Assembly: GCA_051000345.1 (NCBI GenBank)
Contig: JBPCOJ010000054.1
Coordinates: 1 to 10,492 of the forward strand
Direction of reading: 5' to 3'
Source: JBHENC01 sp051000345
GTDB taxonomy: Bacteria > Acidobacteriota > Blastocatellia > Pyrinomonadales > Pyrinomonadaceae
Length of the DNA: 10,492 bases
Every line of letters starts with the position of its first letter. The stretch's first letter is position 1. Made by a program: the position numbers and the translations under genes. Positions 1-5,628 of this stretch are shown here, one piece after another. Under the pieces are notes generated by a model, which was not told where the DNA came from, did not search any database, and was given only the letters and a program-made list of their open reading frames with translations.

Positions 1-35
1 TCGATTGCCGAATTAATTCGACGCGATGAATGCGA

Positions 36-79
36 GAGCGCACGGCCATTCGCGTACCTCCGCGAATGCCCGTGCGCTT
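36..79. repeat. Long imperfect hairpin (17-18 bp arms, 6-nt loop)
   Basis: The left arm GCGCACGGCCATTCGCG (38-54) pairs with CGCGAATGCCCGTGCGC (61-77) with one C-C mismatch. The stem extends by an A-T pair (37/78) and a G-T wobble (36/79). The loop TACCTC is at 55-60. No T-tract follows on either strand, so it is not a classical intrinsic terminator. It could be a REP-like element, a protein site, or a structured RNA end belonging to a gene left of the window. Confidence 0.6.
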
Positions 80-148
80 CATGGCAACCAATGTGCTTTT
101 GCAAGTAACAAGTTAATCTTCTTGAGAATTAACGGCGCATCATGCAGC

Positions 149-175
149 AGGGCGGTTGCTCGCTGCCCTCTTTGC
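149..175 (+). terminator. Possible intrinsic terminator, plus direction
   Basis: AGGGCGG (149-155) pairs with CTGCCCT (163-169), including one G-U, around a 7-nt loop. The downstream sequence CTTTGCTTTAA is only moderately T-rich. It would end a plus-strand transcript entering from the left, for which no gene is visible in the window. Confidence 0.3.
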
Positions 176-184
176 TTTAATCGT

Positions 185-207
185 TTCAGCCTTAGTAAGA
201 GGCTGAA
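185..207 (-). terminator. Hairpin overlapping the stop codon of the Cys-rich gene
   Basis: TTCAGCCT (185-192) and AGGCTGAA (200-207) form a perfect 8-bp stem with a 7-nt loop. The stem and loop contain the TAA stop codon (192-194) of the minus-strand secreted protein. No good T-run follows on the minus strand, so this may be a 3' end stabiliser or a weak terminator. Confidence 0.3.
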
Positions 208-611
208 GCAGAGCATGAATCCTGCGTTGCTTTGCAGGAAGTGTGCGATTTGGCTCTGGCTTCACCGCTCGCGGCGATGCAGTACGTGTCGCCCGCGCAG
301 GCTTCCCTGCTCACATCGTAATCTGCTTCAGCCGTAGCATGACAGGCGTGGGCTTTGCTTGCGCATCTGCTTGAGGCATCGTCGCCGGTCGGCGTGCAAC
401 TCGCGGCGCACGCGCTCAGGGCGTCTCTACAGGCCGCGACACCGGCGGCGCTGCTGTTGGCTTGAGTGCAGGTCGTGTAGCCTGCGCTACAGTCGTCGCA
501 CGCAGCCGTTGTCGCTGCATCCGAGGGGGCGCTCACAAAAGCGAGCGCGCCCGCAAGAAGAGCGAGCGTGAAAAGCTTTTGAAAAAGCTTTCGCATATCT
601 GATCCAATCAT
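192..611 (-). CDS. Small secreted cysteine-rich protein (12 Cys, repeated CX6C)
   Basis: This is a 139-residue protein that I do not recognise as a named family. The ATG at 611 is chosen because AGGAGG (618-623) lies 6 nt upstream; a longer reading frame back to 752 has no such support. Residues 7-32 look like a Sec signal peptide: a K-containing n-region, the hydrophobic core LFTLALLAGALAFV, and likely cleavage after SDA (residue 32). The mature part has 12 cysteines at 38, 41, 48, 61, 68, 72, 83, 90, 105, 111, 126 and 133. Four pairs are spaced exactly CX6C (41/48, 61/68, 83/90, 126/133) and a fifth is CX5C (105/111). The rest is rich in Ala, Ser, Thr and Asp and is probably helical. An even cysteine number after export suggests disulfides. 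Metal binding, as in Cys-rich helical-bundle copper proteins, is an alternative. Function is unknown. Confidence 0.75.
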   Translation of the reverse strand: MIGSDMRKLFQKLFTLALLAGALAFVSAPSDAATTAACDDCSAGYTTCTQANSSAAGVAACRDALSACAASCTPTGDDASSRCASKAHACHATAEADYDVSREACAGDTYCIAASGEARAKSHTSCKATQDSCSASASY

Positions 612-871
612 GACATTCCTCCTGTCACTATGTGTTTGTCTACAACCGGGCAACCAGATTTGTAAGATTGATTGAAAGACCGGCTTGCCTACCCGTCTTT
701 TCCTAAACGGCTGTAGTTGCTGTATCAATCGTCGTGTCGTTTTAATCTGCACGATAAGCGGGCTTGCTCTTTAGAAAGCGCGAAATGACCGCGATGAGAT
801 GCTGACAACACTCGCGCGGCTTCGACGCTTGCATAATCTGAAACACACGCTTGTAAGAGCGAGCGAAAAAT

Positions 872-894
872 TAAAGAGCGAAGGCACCGCCTTC
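872..894 (-). terminator. Weak terminator-like hairpin (minus direction)
   Basis: GAAGGC (880-885) and GCCTTC (889-894) form a perfect 6-bp stem with a 3-nt loop. Read on the minus strand it is followed by GCTCTTTAATTTTT, a T-rich tail. No minus-strand gene is visible directly upstream (to the right), so it may simply block read-through into the Cys-rich gene. Confidence 0.25.
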
Positions 895-1240
895 ACCATA
901 TCTGCATACCGCATGAACTGCTTTCCGCTGGCGACAGGTGCAACTCTTATGCCAGCTATTCGAGCCGTCGAGGTAAGCTTTGCGAAGGCGGGAAACCGAC
1001 GCCTTATATGATCTTAATGAGAATCACGCGCGCGTTTCGCCGCCGCGCCCGAAACATTTTATGGGACATCTTTGCCGGATGATGGGACAAGATTACGCAT
1101 CGATACTGTATTCCGCATTTGAGACGAAGCGACTTTCCAGCCGTCCGCCGCCGCAGAATAGTTGTAATGCGCGTGATTTTCGCCGGATATGGAAGGTTTG
1201 GGAAGAGGCATGAAAAGGCGAGGAAACGAATGAATAATCG

Positions 1241-1256
1241 TGGCATAGGAAAAGCA
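1241..1256 (+). promoter_or_regulatory. Sigma-54-like promoter (-24/-12)
   Basis: TGGCATAGGAAAAGCA keeps the obligatory GG-N10-GC spacing of RpoN promoters. It matches 8 of the 12 fixed positions of the consensus TGGCACG-N4-TTGCW (TGGCA at -24, GCA at -12). It lies about 50 bp before the DUF3558-like lipoprotein ATG, and a sigma-54 activator gene is about 1.2 kb away. A sigma-70 alternative overlaps it: TTGAAG (1257-1262), an 18-bp spacer, then TACAAC (1281-1286). Confidence 0.35.
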
Positions 1257-1308
1257 TTGAAGATGTGTCTTCCAGCTTTTTACAACTTTACAAAAGAGAG
1301 TGTGATTC

Positions 1309-1836
1309 ATGAAAATTATTGTCATCTGTGTCCTCGCCGCGCTCATGCTGGCCTCTGTATCGTGTAGCGAGCAGCCGGGCGCATCGGCCACGAGGCGCGC
1401 CGCCTCCGTCGATCCCTGTAAGCTGCTCACGCGGGACGAGGCCGCCGCCGCCCTCAATGAGCAGGTCGGCGCTCCCGCTCAGGAAAACAACAATCCAGAC
1501 CTTATGTGTACCTATGCCAATGCTGCTGCCGATCACAACATTTCCGTCACAACCAGCACGGGAAGTGCCGCGCAAAAAGAATTCAAGGCGGTAAACGATT
1601 TGGTTGCTCACGACATGGCTGTAGAGGATATCGGAGACACGGCCTTTATCAGCAAGTTGCGCGAAATACACGTTCTGGCCGGTGATACTTACTTTGCCAT
1701 CAGGATTAAGGACGATTCTCCGATGGCTCTTCCTAAAACTGCAGGCAGAGAGCTTCCTCCCGGCGCAGACCGGCTGCCGCAGGCGACGCGCGATAAATTA
1801 ACGGCGATGGCACGCAAGGCCGTTGCGCGGCTCTGA
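1309..1836 (+). CDS. DUF3558-like lipoprotein
   Basis: This is a 175-residue exported protein. The ATG at 1309 has a purine-rich AAAGAGAG (1293-1300) 8 nt upstream. The N-terminus is a lipoprotein-type signal (IIVICVLAALMLASVSC) with the likely lipidated Cys at 19, although -3 is Ser rather than the usual Leu. The mature N-terminus has the VDPCKLLT motif (34-41), then an Ala-rich helix and DLMCTY (64-69). This DPC-x-LLT...C-x-Y arrangement is typical of DUF3558-type and related lipoproteins, with Cys37 and Cys67 a plausible disulfide. The C-terminal half contains a GD-TYFAIRIKDD strand pattern. Molecular function of the family is unknown. The gene is monocistronic, ends at a strong terminator, and may be transcribed from the sigma-54-like site upstream. 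The family assignment rests on motif recognition only. Confidence 0.7.
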   Translation: MKIIVICVLAALMLASVSCSEQPGASATRRAASVDPCKLLTRDEAAAALNEQVGAPAQENNNPDLMCTYANAAADHNISVTTSTGSAAQKEFKAVNDLVAHDMAVEDIGDTAFISKLREIHVLAGDTYFAIRIKDDSPMALPKTAGRELPPGADRLPQATRDKLTAMARKAVARL

Positions 1837-1887
1837 AACATTTTAGCCTTGATTACATACACGCGCTTGATAGCGCAGTCCAGAAAA

Positions 1888-1926
1888 TAAAACACCAGCC
1901 CTTCGAGTTGAAGGGCTGGTGTTTTA
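1888..1926. terminator. Bidirectional intrinsic terminator between convergent genes
   Basis: AAAACACCAGCCCTTC (1889-1904) and GAAGGGCTGGTGTTTT (1910-1925) form a perfect 16-bp stem, with one further T-A pair at 1888/1926 and a 5-nt loop GAGTT. The A-run on the left arm and T-run on the right arm give a U-tract on either strand. It sits between the convergent lipoprotein genes that end at 1836 (plus) and 1970 (minus), so it can serve both. Confidence 0.9.
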
Positions 1927-1969
1927 ACTTGCGCCGGAGGCGGCGCGCAACGCTCTGAAACTTTCGAGA

Positions 1970-2434
1970 CTATTTATCCGGCATCGCATCATAAAAGGGC
2001 TTTCCGTGCATTTTGTGACTCGGATCGCGCATCGCTTTATCGTAAGCGATTTTCCATTGCTCGTCTTCCTTAACAAAGGACACCGGAAACCAGAGCTTCT
2101 TTTGCTCGTCTTTTACTTCCACAGTTGCCGTGTTGCCTTTGATAACTTCGTTGCGCATTTCCGGCAACTTCATATCGGAAGGAGCCTTGTCGAGGCCGGT
2201 CTGGAGGGCGTCGTCCAGCGTTTCATCGGCTAATCTGGCATCCACTTCGATTGTTTGCAGCGAAGCCTTCGAGAGCATTTTTTTGACAGCCTCTTTATCT
2301 TTTTGCTTCATAGCTTTATTGAATTCTTTCATCGTCGCGGTGGGCGATGAGCCTGCTCCCCAGCCGCACGCGGTCAAAGCTAGCGCGGCACTTAAATTTA
2401 CAGCGGCGAGAACTACGGTTCGTCGTATTTTCAT
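1970..2434 (-). CDS. NTF2/DUF4878-like lipoprotein
   Basis: This is a 154-residue lipoprotein. The ATG at 2434 follows AAGGAG (2441-2446) with 6-nt spacing, so the start is secure. Residues 1-23 form a classical SPase-II signal, ending in the lipobox LTAC with Cys23. The mature domain begins SPTATMKEFNKAMKQKDKEA, an amphipathic helix of the 'one more helix per cycle' type. It ends with strands (NTATVEVKDEQ, LWFPVSFVKEDEQWKIAYDKA) in the order usual for NTF2/cystatin-like DUF4878 lipoproteins: helix, then a curved sheet ending in E-x-WKI. Such domains often bind cell-envelope ligands, but no substrate can be named. It lies 76 bp downstream of the sigma-54 activator on the same strand, so co-transcription is possible, though it may also have its own promoter. 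Confidence 0.75.
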   Translation of the reverse strand: MKIRRTVVLAAVNLSAALALTACGWGAGSSPTATMKEFNKAMKQKDKEAVKKMLSKASLQTIEVDARLADETLDDALQTGLDKAPSDMKLPEMRNEVIKGNTATVEVKDEQKKLWFPVSFVKEDEQWKIAYDKAMRDPSHKMHGKPFYDAMPDK

Positions 2435-2454
2435 CTTCGTCTCCTTAAAACTGT

Positions 2455-2483
2455 TTATGGAATATGCAGAACTTCACGTGCAA
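2455..2483 (-). promoter_or_regulatory. Weak sigma-70-like promoter for the NTF2-like lipoprotein
   Basis: On the minus strand, TTGCAC (2478-2483) is followed after exactly 17 bp by CCATAA (2455-2460), about 20 bp before the start codon. The -35 box is good and the -10 is poor. It would allow expression independent of the upstream activator gene. Confidence 0.2.
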
Positions 2484-2510
2484 GCCTTTGCTTTGCCGTT
2501 CGAGAGCGGG

Positions 2511-3680
2511 CTAGTGCTTGAGCAGGCCGTATTCCTTTAGCTTGCGGTAGAGCGTGCGCCGGTTAATGCCGAGCGCCGTCGCTGCCTTGACTTGATTCTC
2601 GCCAAAGCTATCGAACATGTGGAGAATGTAGCGGCGCTCGATTTCCGCGAGCGGTGCCTGGCTTGTGACGTTTTCCCTCATTACGCCATAGTTTTCGGCA
2701 GCGCCTTTTATGACTTCCGGCGGCAAATCGCCGAGGCTCAGTTCATCATCGATGCCGATAGCGAGCGCGTACTCGACGGCGTTCTCCAATTCGCGCACGT
2801 TGCCCGGCCATTGATAAGCCTTCAACGCGTCGCCAGCGTTCGGGGCGAAGCGGCGCGGCTCTAGGCCGTATCGCTCGGCATGTTTTTGCAAAAAGTGCGT
2901 GACCAGCAATAAGGTATCTTCTTCCCCGCGTTCATGCAGTTCCGGCACATGCAGCGGCATCACGCGCAAGCGAAAAAGCAGATCGGCGCGAAACGTGCCG
3001 TCGGCAACCGCTGCCTGCAAATCGCTATTGGTGGCAGCAATGATGCGAGCATTGAAGGGAATATTTTCGCGCCCGCCGACGCGCCGCAAACACCGCTCCT
3101 GCAACGCGCGCAATAGCTTCGACTGCGAGGGCATACTGAGCGAATGCACTTCGTCTAGAAAAATCGTGCCGCCGTCGGCTGCTTCAAACAATCCGCGCCG
3201 CGTTTCGTGCGCGCCGGTAAAGGTACCGCGTTGATGGCCGAAAAGTTCGGATTCGAGCAGCGTGTCCGGGATGGCTGAACAATTTATGTCAACGAAGGGC
3301 GCATGGCGGCGCAAGCTCCGCTGATGAAGGGCGCGCGCCACGAGTTCTTTACCCGTTCCGGTAGCGCCCATAATGAGCGTCGAACTATCGGTCGGCGCGA
3401 TGCGTTCGATAAGCGAAAAAAGGCGCAGCATCGAAGGCGAGCGCCCGACCAGCAGCATGTCATCGAAGCCCGCACCGGCAGCAACGCTCGTCGCTTTACC
3501 GGAACGATGTCGAAGGCTCTTATCACCATAGCCGTACGGGTCTTTATGTATTTTTTCCGGCGTGTAATGGCGCGCGTCGCGGCGGCAAGCCGATGACGAC
3601 GGCTGCCCCATGCCGAACGGCACGTCTAGAGCATTAGAGACCGAAGCAATCTCTTCAAACAAGCGGGCGCGGGTACCCAT
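2511..3680 (-). CDS. Sigma-54-dependent AAA+ transcriptional activator without receiver domain
   Basis: This is a 389-residue bacterial enhancer-binding protein. It hydrolyses ATP to remodel the RNA polymerase-sigma-54 closed complex. Start chosen at ATG 3680 because GGAGGA lies 9 nt upstream (3690-3695); an in-frame ATG at 3722 would add 14 residues without a good site. Domain order: a short N-terminal part of about 75 residues with no recognisable receiver, GAF or PAS fold; the AAA+ domain with Walker A GATGTGKE (105-112), sigma-contact loop GTFTGA (152-157), Walker B TIFLDEV (172-178), arginine-finger region FRADLLFRL (230-238) and sensor II WPGNVRELEN (291-300); and a Fis-type helix-turn-helix at about 346-389 (VKAATALGINRRTLYRKL). 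The usual GAFTGA is GTFTGA here. The input signal is unclear because no sensory domain is visible. It overlaps the small upstream ORF by 55 nt and precedes a lipoprotein gene on the same strand. Confidence 0.93.
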   Translation of the reverse strand: MGTRARLFEEIASVSNALDVPFGMGQPSSSACRRDARHYTPEKIHKDPYGYGDKSLRHRSGKATSVAAGAGFDDMLLVGRSPSMLRLFSLIERIAPTDSSTLIMGATGTGKELVARALHQRSLRRHAPFVDINCSAIPDTLLESELFGHQRGTFTGAHETRRGLFEAADGGTIFLDEVHSLSMPSQSKLLRALQERCLRRVGGRENIPFNARIIAATNSDLQAAVADGTFRADLLFRLRVMPLHVPELHERGEEDTLLLVTHFLQKHAERYGLEPRRFAPNAGDALKAYQWPGNVRELENAVEYALAIGIDDELSLGDLPPEVIKGAAENYGVMRENVTSQAPLAEIERRYILHMFDSFGENQVKAATALGINRRTLYRKLKEYGLLKH

Positions 3681-3931
3681 TTCAGATATTCCTCCATTCT
3701 TAAACTTGCATTCAAAACCCATAGTCCCGACTTTGTTCCAGATATTCCCGCGTGGTCAAATAATTTGAATTTCCGTTCTATCTGCGAAGAGATATGTGCA
3801 TCGGCGAAAAGGTCGGACGTTCTCGCTTCTTCGCGTAGTGACTCCATAATGGTGATGTATTCAATCACTTCGAGGATTTCGGTTTCGTTCAATGCGGCGA
3901 CTTTTCGTTTAAGTAGCTGACGATCATTCAC
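3626..3931 (-). CDS. Small hypothetical protein upstream of the sigma-54 activator
   Basis: This is a 101-codon frame starting with GTG at 3931, preceded by GGAGAG (3938-3943) with 6-nt spacing. Residues 1-35 (LLKRKVAALNETEILEVIEY followed by ITIMESLREEA) form a charged amphipathic helix. Its L-x-E-x-E-x-x-E-V-x-x-Y-I pattern resembles the small DUF2281/antitoxin-like helix that begins 'L-t-e-e-e-x-x-E-v-l-d-f-I'. The C-terminal 35 residues look less natural and overlap the activator gene by 55 nt in another frame. The true product may therefore be shorter, or the frame may be shifted near the end. The position suggests translational coupling with the activator and a possible role as its partner. 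No function is assigned. Confidence 0.5.
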   Translation of the reverse strand: MNDRQLLKRKVAALNETEILEVIEYITIMESLREEARTSDLFADAHISSQIERKFKLFDHAGISGTKSGLWVLNASLRMEEYLKWVPAPACLKRLLRSLML

Positions 3932-3998
3932 AGCAATCTCTCCATAAAGTGGCGCGGCGAGAGTATGCAGTCTCGTCGCATCCAGAAGTTACAAATCC

Positions 3999-4048
3999 TC
4001 TGCTAATTGAAAAGAAGAATAAGACGCGCTTGTTAGCAGTCTGCTAAT
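3999..4048. promoter_or_regulatory. Operator-like palindrome TTAGCAG-T-CTGCTAA with extra half-site
   Basis: TTAGCAG (4033-4039), a single T (4040), then CTGCTAA (4041-4047) is a perfect 7-bp dyad. The nonamer TCTGCTAAT occurs at 4040-4048 and again at 3999-4007, 41 bp apart (about four helical turns). It is about 70-120 bp upstream of the GTG start at 3931. This suggests a dimeric regulator with a secondary site controlling the activator operon; the regulator is unknown. Confidence 0.45.
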
Positions 4049-4081
4049 GAAAGATGAAATAGCTGTTAATTACCCCGCTGA

Positions 4082-4125
4082 TTCGGACAGAGTTAAGCGG
4101 CGATGGCGGCATAATCCTGTCCGAA
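4082..4125. repeat. Inverted repeat TTCGGACAG / CTGTCCGAA
   Basis: TTCGGACAG (4082-4090) and CTGTCCGAA (4117-4125) are perfect 9-bp inverted copies 26 bp apart. They could be two binding half-sites, such as an enhancer for a Fis-type helix-turn-helix activator, or a hairpin with a large loop. It lies about 150 bp upstream of the activator operon. Confidence 0.4.
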
Positions 4126-4450
4126 ATATTGGTAGAACTCACATGCAAATAATCAATGCTGGTGTAAAGCGCGCGCGAAACTTCGGCGCAGTTGAAACGG
4201 CGCGCGCGGATTGGATATATTCTGAAATTGACTGCCTGAGCGCGCGGGTTTCCACCGACGTGCCGTGCATTGAAGTTACAGGCGGATAAAGTTAGGCGAA
4301 TTTTTTAGCGGGGAAGCGCGACGGAATTTTGTTGAGGTAAAGTTCGGCGGCTGATGAAGTTTCTCAATCAAGTAGATTCGCGTACATTGTAAAGAATGAA
4401 TGCGCGTCTGATTTACGAACTGTGGCGGGAATGAAGAGAAGAATGTGGGA

Positions 4451-5167
4451 TTATAAATTGAACAAGCGCGCGTACTCGTCCCTGACCACATAGTAACACT
4501 CGCAAACGGCATCCTCTAAACCCTTGCGATTGAGAATCTGGATGCGCCCGCGATGGTAGTCGATGAGTCCGGCGTCCTGTAGATGACCGGCGGCGACGGT
4601 GACACCCTCGCGGCGCGTGCCGAGCATGTTGGCGATCACTTCGTGCGTCATCACCAACACGTCCGAGTCTATACGGTCGTGGCTCAACAGCAACCAACGA
4701 CAGAGTTGTTGTTCGACCGAGTGGAGACGATTGCAGACGGCTGTTTGCGAGATTTGGGTGACAAGCGCCTGCGTATAACGCAACAATAAATCTTGAAACT
4801 TGCCGCACCGCTTAAACTCATCCTGCAATATTCCGGCCTTTAGCCGCAGGGCTTGTCCGGCGGCCTGCGCTATCGCGTGATTGGGTGTGCGGTCGTCGCC
4901 CATAAAAAGCGCGGTGCCGATTACGCCTTCATTGCCAACCAAACCTATCTGCGCAGTGACGCCGTTTTCCGTCGTGTACAGCCGGGAGATAATCGCGGTA
5001 ACGGGAAAATAAACGTGCTTCATAGGCACGCCGGACTCATAGACAATGTCGCCGACTGCCAACGTAACCGGCTCCAAATGCGGGCCGATCCGCTTGTACT
5101 CGTCATCCGGCAACAAGGCGAGCAGCCGATTGCCAATCGGATTGTGAACTTCTGCAATGTCGGGCAT
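4451..5167 (-). CDS. Crp/Fnr-family transcriptional regulator
   Basis: This is a 238-residue regulator. ATG at 5167 is preferred; an in-frame TTG at 5173 is possible, and neither has a strong ribosome binding site. The N-terminal half (about 8-125) is a cyclic-nucleotide-binding-type beta-roll: LLALLPDDEYKRIGPHLEPV, G-D-I-V-Y-E-S-G, VYFPVTAIIS and GNEGVIG. The C-terminal half (about 145-225) is a Crp-type winged helix with recognition segment MTHEVIANMLGTRREGVTVA and wing YHRGRIQILNRKGLE. The phosphate-binding Arg-Ser of classical Crp is not obvious (the equivalent stretch is TPNHAIAQ), so cAMP binding is doubtful. There is no N-terminal Cys cluster, so it is not an Fnr-type iron-sulfur sensor. 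It resembles the large orphan Crp-like group often seen in Acidobacteriota and Proteobacteria. It is monocistronic, with a long leader upstream. Confidence 0.9.
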   Translation of the reverse strand: MPDIAEVHNPIGNRLLALLPDDEYKRIGPHLEPVTLAVGDIVYESGVPMKHVYFPVTAIISRLYTTENGVTAQIGLVGNEGVIGTALFMGDDRTPNHAIAQAAGQALRLKAGILQDEFKRCGKFQDLLLRYTQALVTQISQTAVCNRLHSVEQQLCRWLLLSHDRIDSDVLVMTHEVIANMLGTRREGVTVAAGHLQDAGLIDYHRGRIQILNRKGLEDAVCECYYVVRDEYARLFNL

Positions 5168-5628
5168 GAGCAATCTGTTTTCCGTGCTGGCTAAAGCCGA
5201 AACTAGAGATTAAAGATGAAGGAGCGATTCCGGTTACAGGTGCGATTTAAGGACTGAGAAACGAATCTCACAAAAGAGCTGTGAAATTGAGTTCGGGTAA
5301 CCATACCATATATGACCGTTACCGTACATAGTAAAATTTATGGCGGTGTAGTTTTTAACCGCCCGGCAAAATGAAGCAGGCTGAGGCTAACGCTTCATCG
5401 CTGTCCAATCAGTTGGTAGGATATACGAATCAGGAATTGAATCAGATGTGAAGATTGAATTAATTTATGTGTGCTGCCGCAAACACTACGCAATTTTTCC
5501 TGTAATTCCTATATTTTTCAAAGCGCGCAGTTTTCTAAGCTCAATTCGCATAGAATATTCCGCAACGCTACGGGCGCGAAACGCAAGCCAGTGCCAGCAG
5601 ACTCGTGAAGGGGTGTTACGAGTGGAAA
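5168..5628. other. 461-bp intergenic region upstream of the Crp-like gene
   Basis: No gene is supported. Visible elements are TCACA-N7-TGTGA (5268-5284), GGTAAC-N16-GTTACC (5296-5323) and GGCGGT-N10-ACCGCC (5342-5363). These could be autoregulatory sites or leader structures for the Crp-like gene, which reads leftward from 5167. The stretch at about 5490-5530 is AT-rich. The right end is the 3' side of the receiver-like gene. Confidence 0.5.
5296..5323. promoter_or_regulatory. Inverted repeat GGTAAC-N16-GTTACC upstream of the crp-like gene
   Basis: GGTAAC (5296-5301) and GTTACC (5318-5323) are 6-bp inverted copies flanking an AT-rich CATATATG core (5307-5314). A third copy of the hexamer, GGTTAC, is at 5232-5237. 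It is about 130 bp upstream of the Crp-like start and could be an operator, but short arms make chance occurrence possible. Confidence 0.25.

Larger units (their letters stand above)
612..1308. other. 697-bp intergenic region between divergent genes
   Basis: No convincing coding sequence is visible; the short open frames here lack ribosome binding sites and recognisable composition. It holds the leader of the Cys-rich gene, with a possible leader hairpin AAAGAC (675-680)/GTCTTT (695-700). There are two small hairpins: GAAGGC-ACC-GCCTTC (880-894), followed on the minus strand by GCTCTTTAATTTTT, and AAGGCG/CGCCTT (985-1005). A sigma-54-like promoter (1241-1256) sits before the lipoprotein gene. 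Confidence 0.55.
3932..4450. other. 519-bp intergenic region upstream of the activator operon
   Basis: I see no credible gene; open frames at 4047-4289 (plus) and 4276-4512 (minus) lack ribosome binding sites and family-like composition. The region holds a CTGCTAA palindrome plus half-site (3999-4048), a TTCGGACAG inverted repeat (4082-4125) and a stretch rich in GCGCGC (about 4168-4210). It precedes the minus-strand activator operon and follows the 3' end of the Crp-like gene. Confidence 0.55.

Noticed and set aside
26..337. Plus-strand open frame of 103 codons at the left edge
   Set aside because: It spans the large hairpin and runs antisense to the Cys-rich gene, has no ribosome binding site, and its Arg/Cys-rich composition looks like an antisense shadow.
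640..710. Possible riboswitch (cyclic-di-GMP-like GGCAAGCC segment) in the leader of the Cys-rich gene
   Set aside because: Only a 6-bp stem (675-680/695-700) and a short resemblance are present; the second conserved half of that riboswitch class is missing.
612..752. N-terminal extension of the Cys-rich protein to 752
   Set aside because: The extension would bury the signal peptide, while the ATG at 611 has a perfect AGGAGG at 6-nt spacing.
980..1213. 77-codon plus-strand frame in the 0.7 kb gap
   Set aside because: No ribosome binding site, no recognisable motif, and composition typical of random frames in GC-rich DNA.
3681..3722. Upstream ATG at 3722 as start of the sigma-54 activator
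   Set aside because: It has no good ribosome binding site, whereas ATG 3680 is preceded by GGAGGA at suitable spacing.
4047..4289. 80-codon plus-strand frame upstream of the activator operon
   Set aside because: It starts inside the operator-like palindrome, lacks a ribosome binding site and has no family-like pattern.
4451..5167. Calling the Crp-like protein an Fnr oxygen sensor or a cAMP receptor
   Set aside because: There is no N-terminal cysteine cluster and no obvious Arg-Ser phosphate-binding pair; only the family level is supported.
5268..5284. TCACA-N7-TGTGA as a Crp operator
   Set aside because: The arms are in the opposite order to TGTGA-N6-TCACA and the spacing differs; short inverted repeats of this size are frequent by chance.
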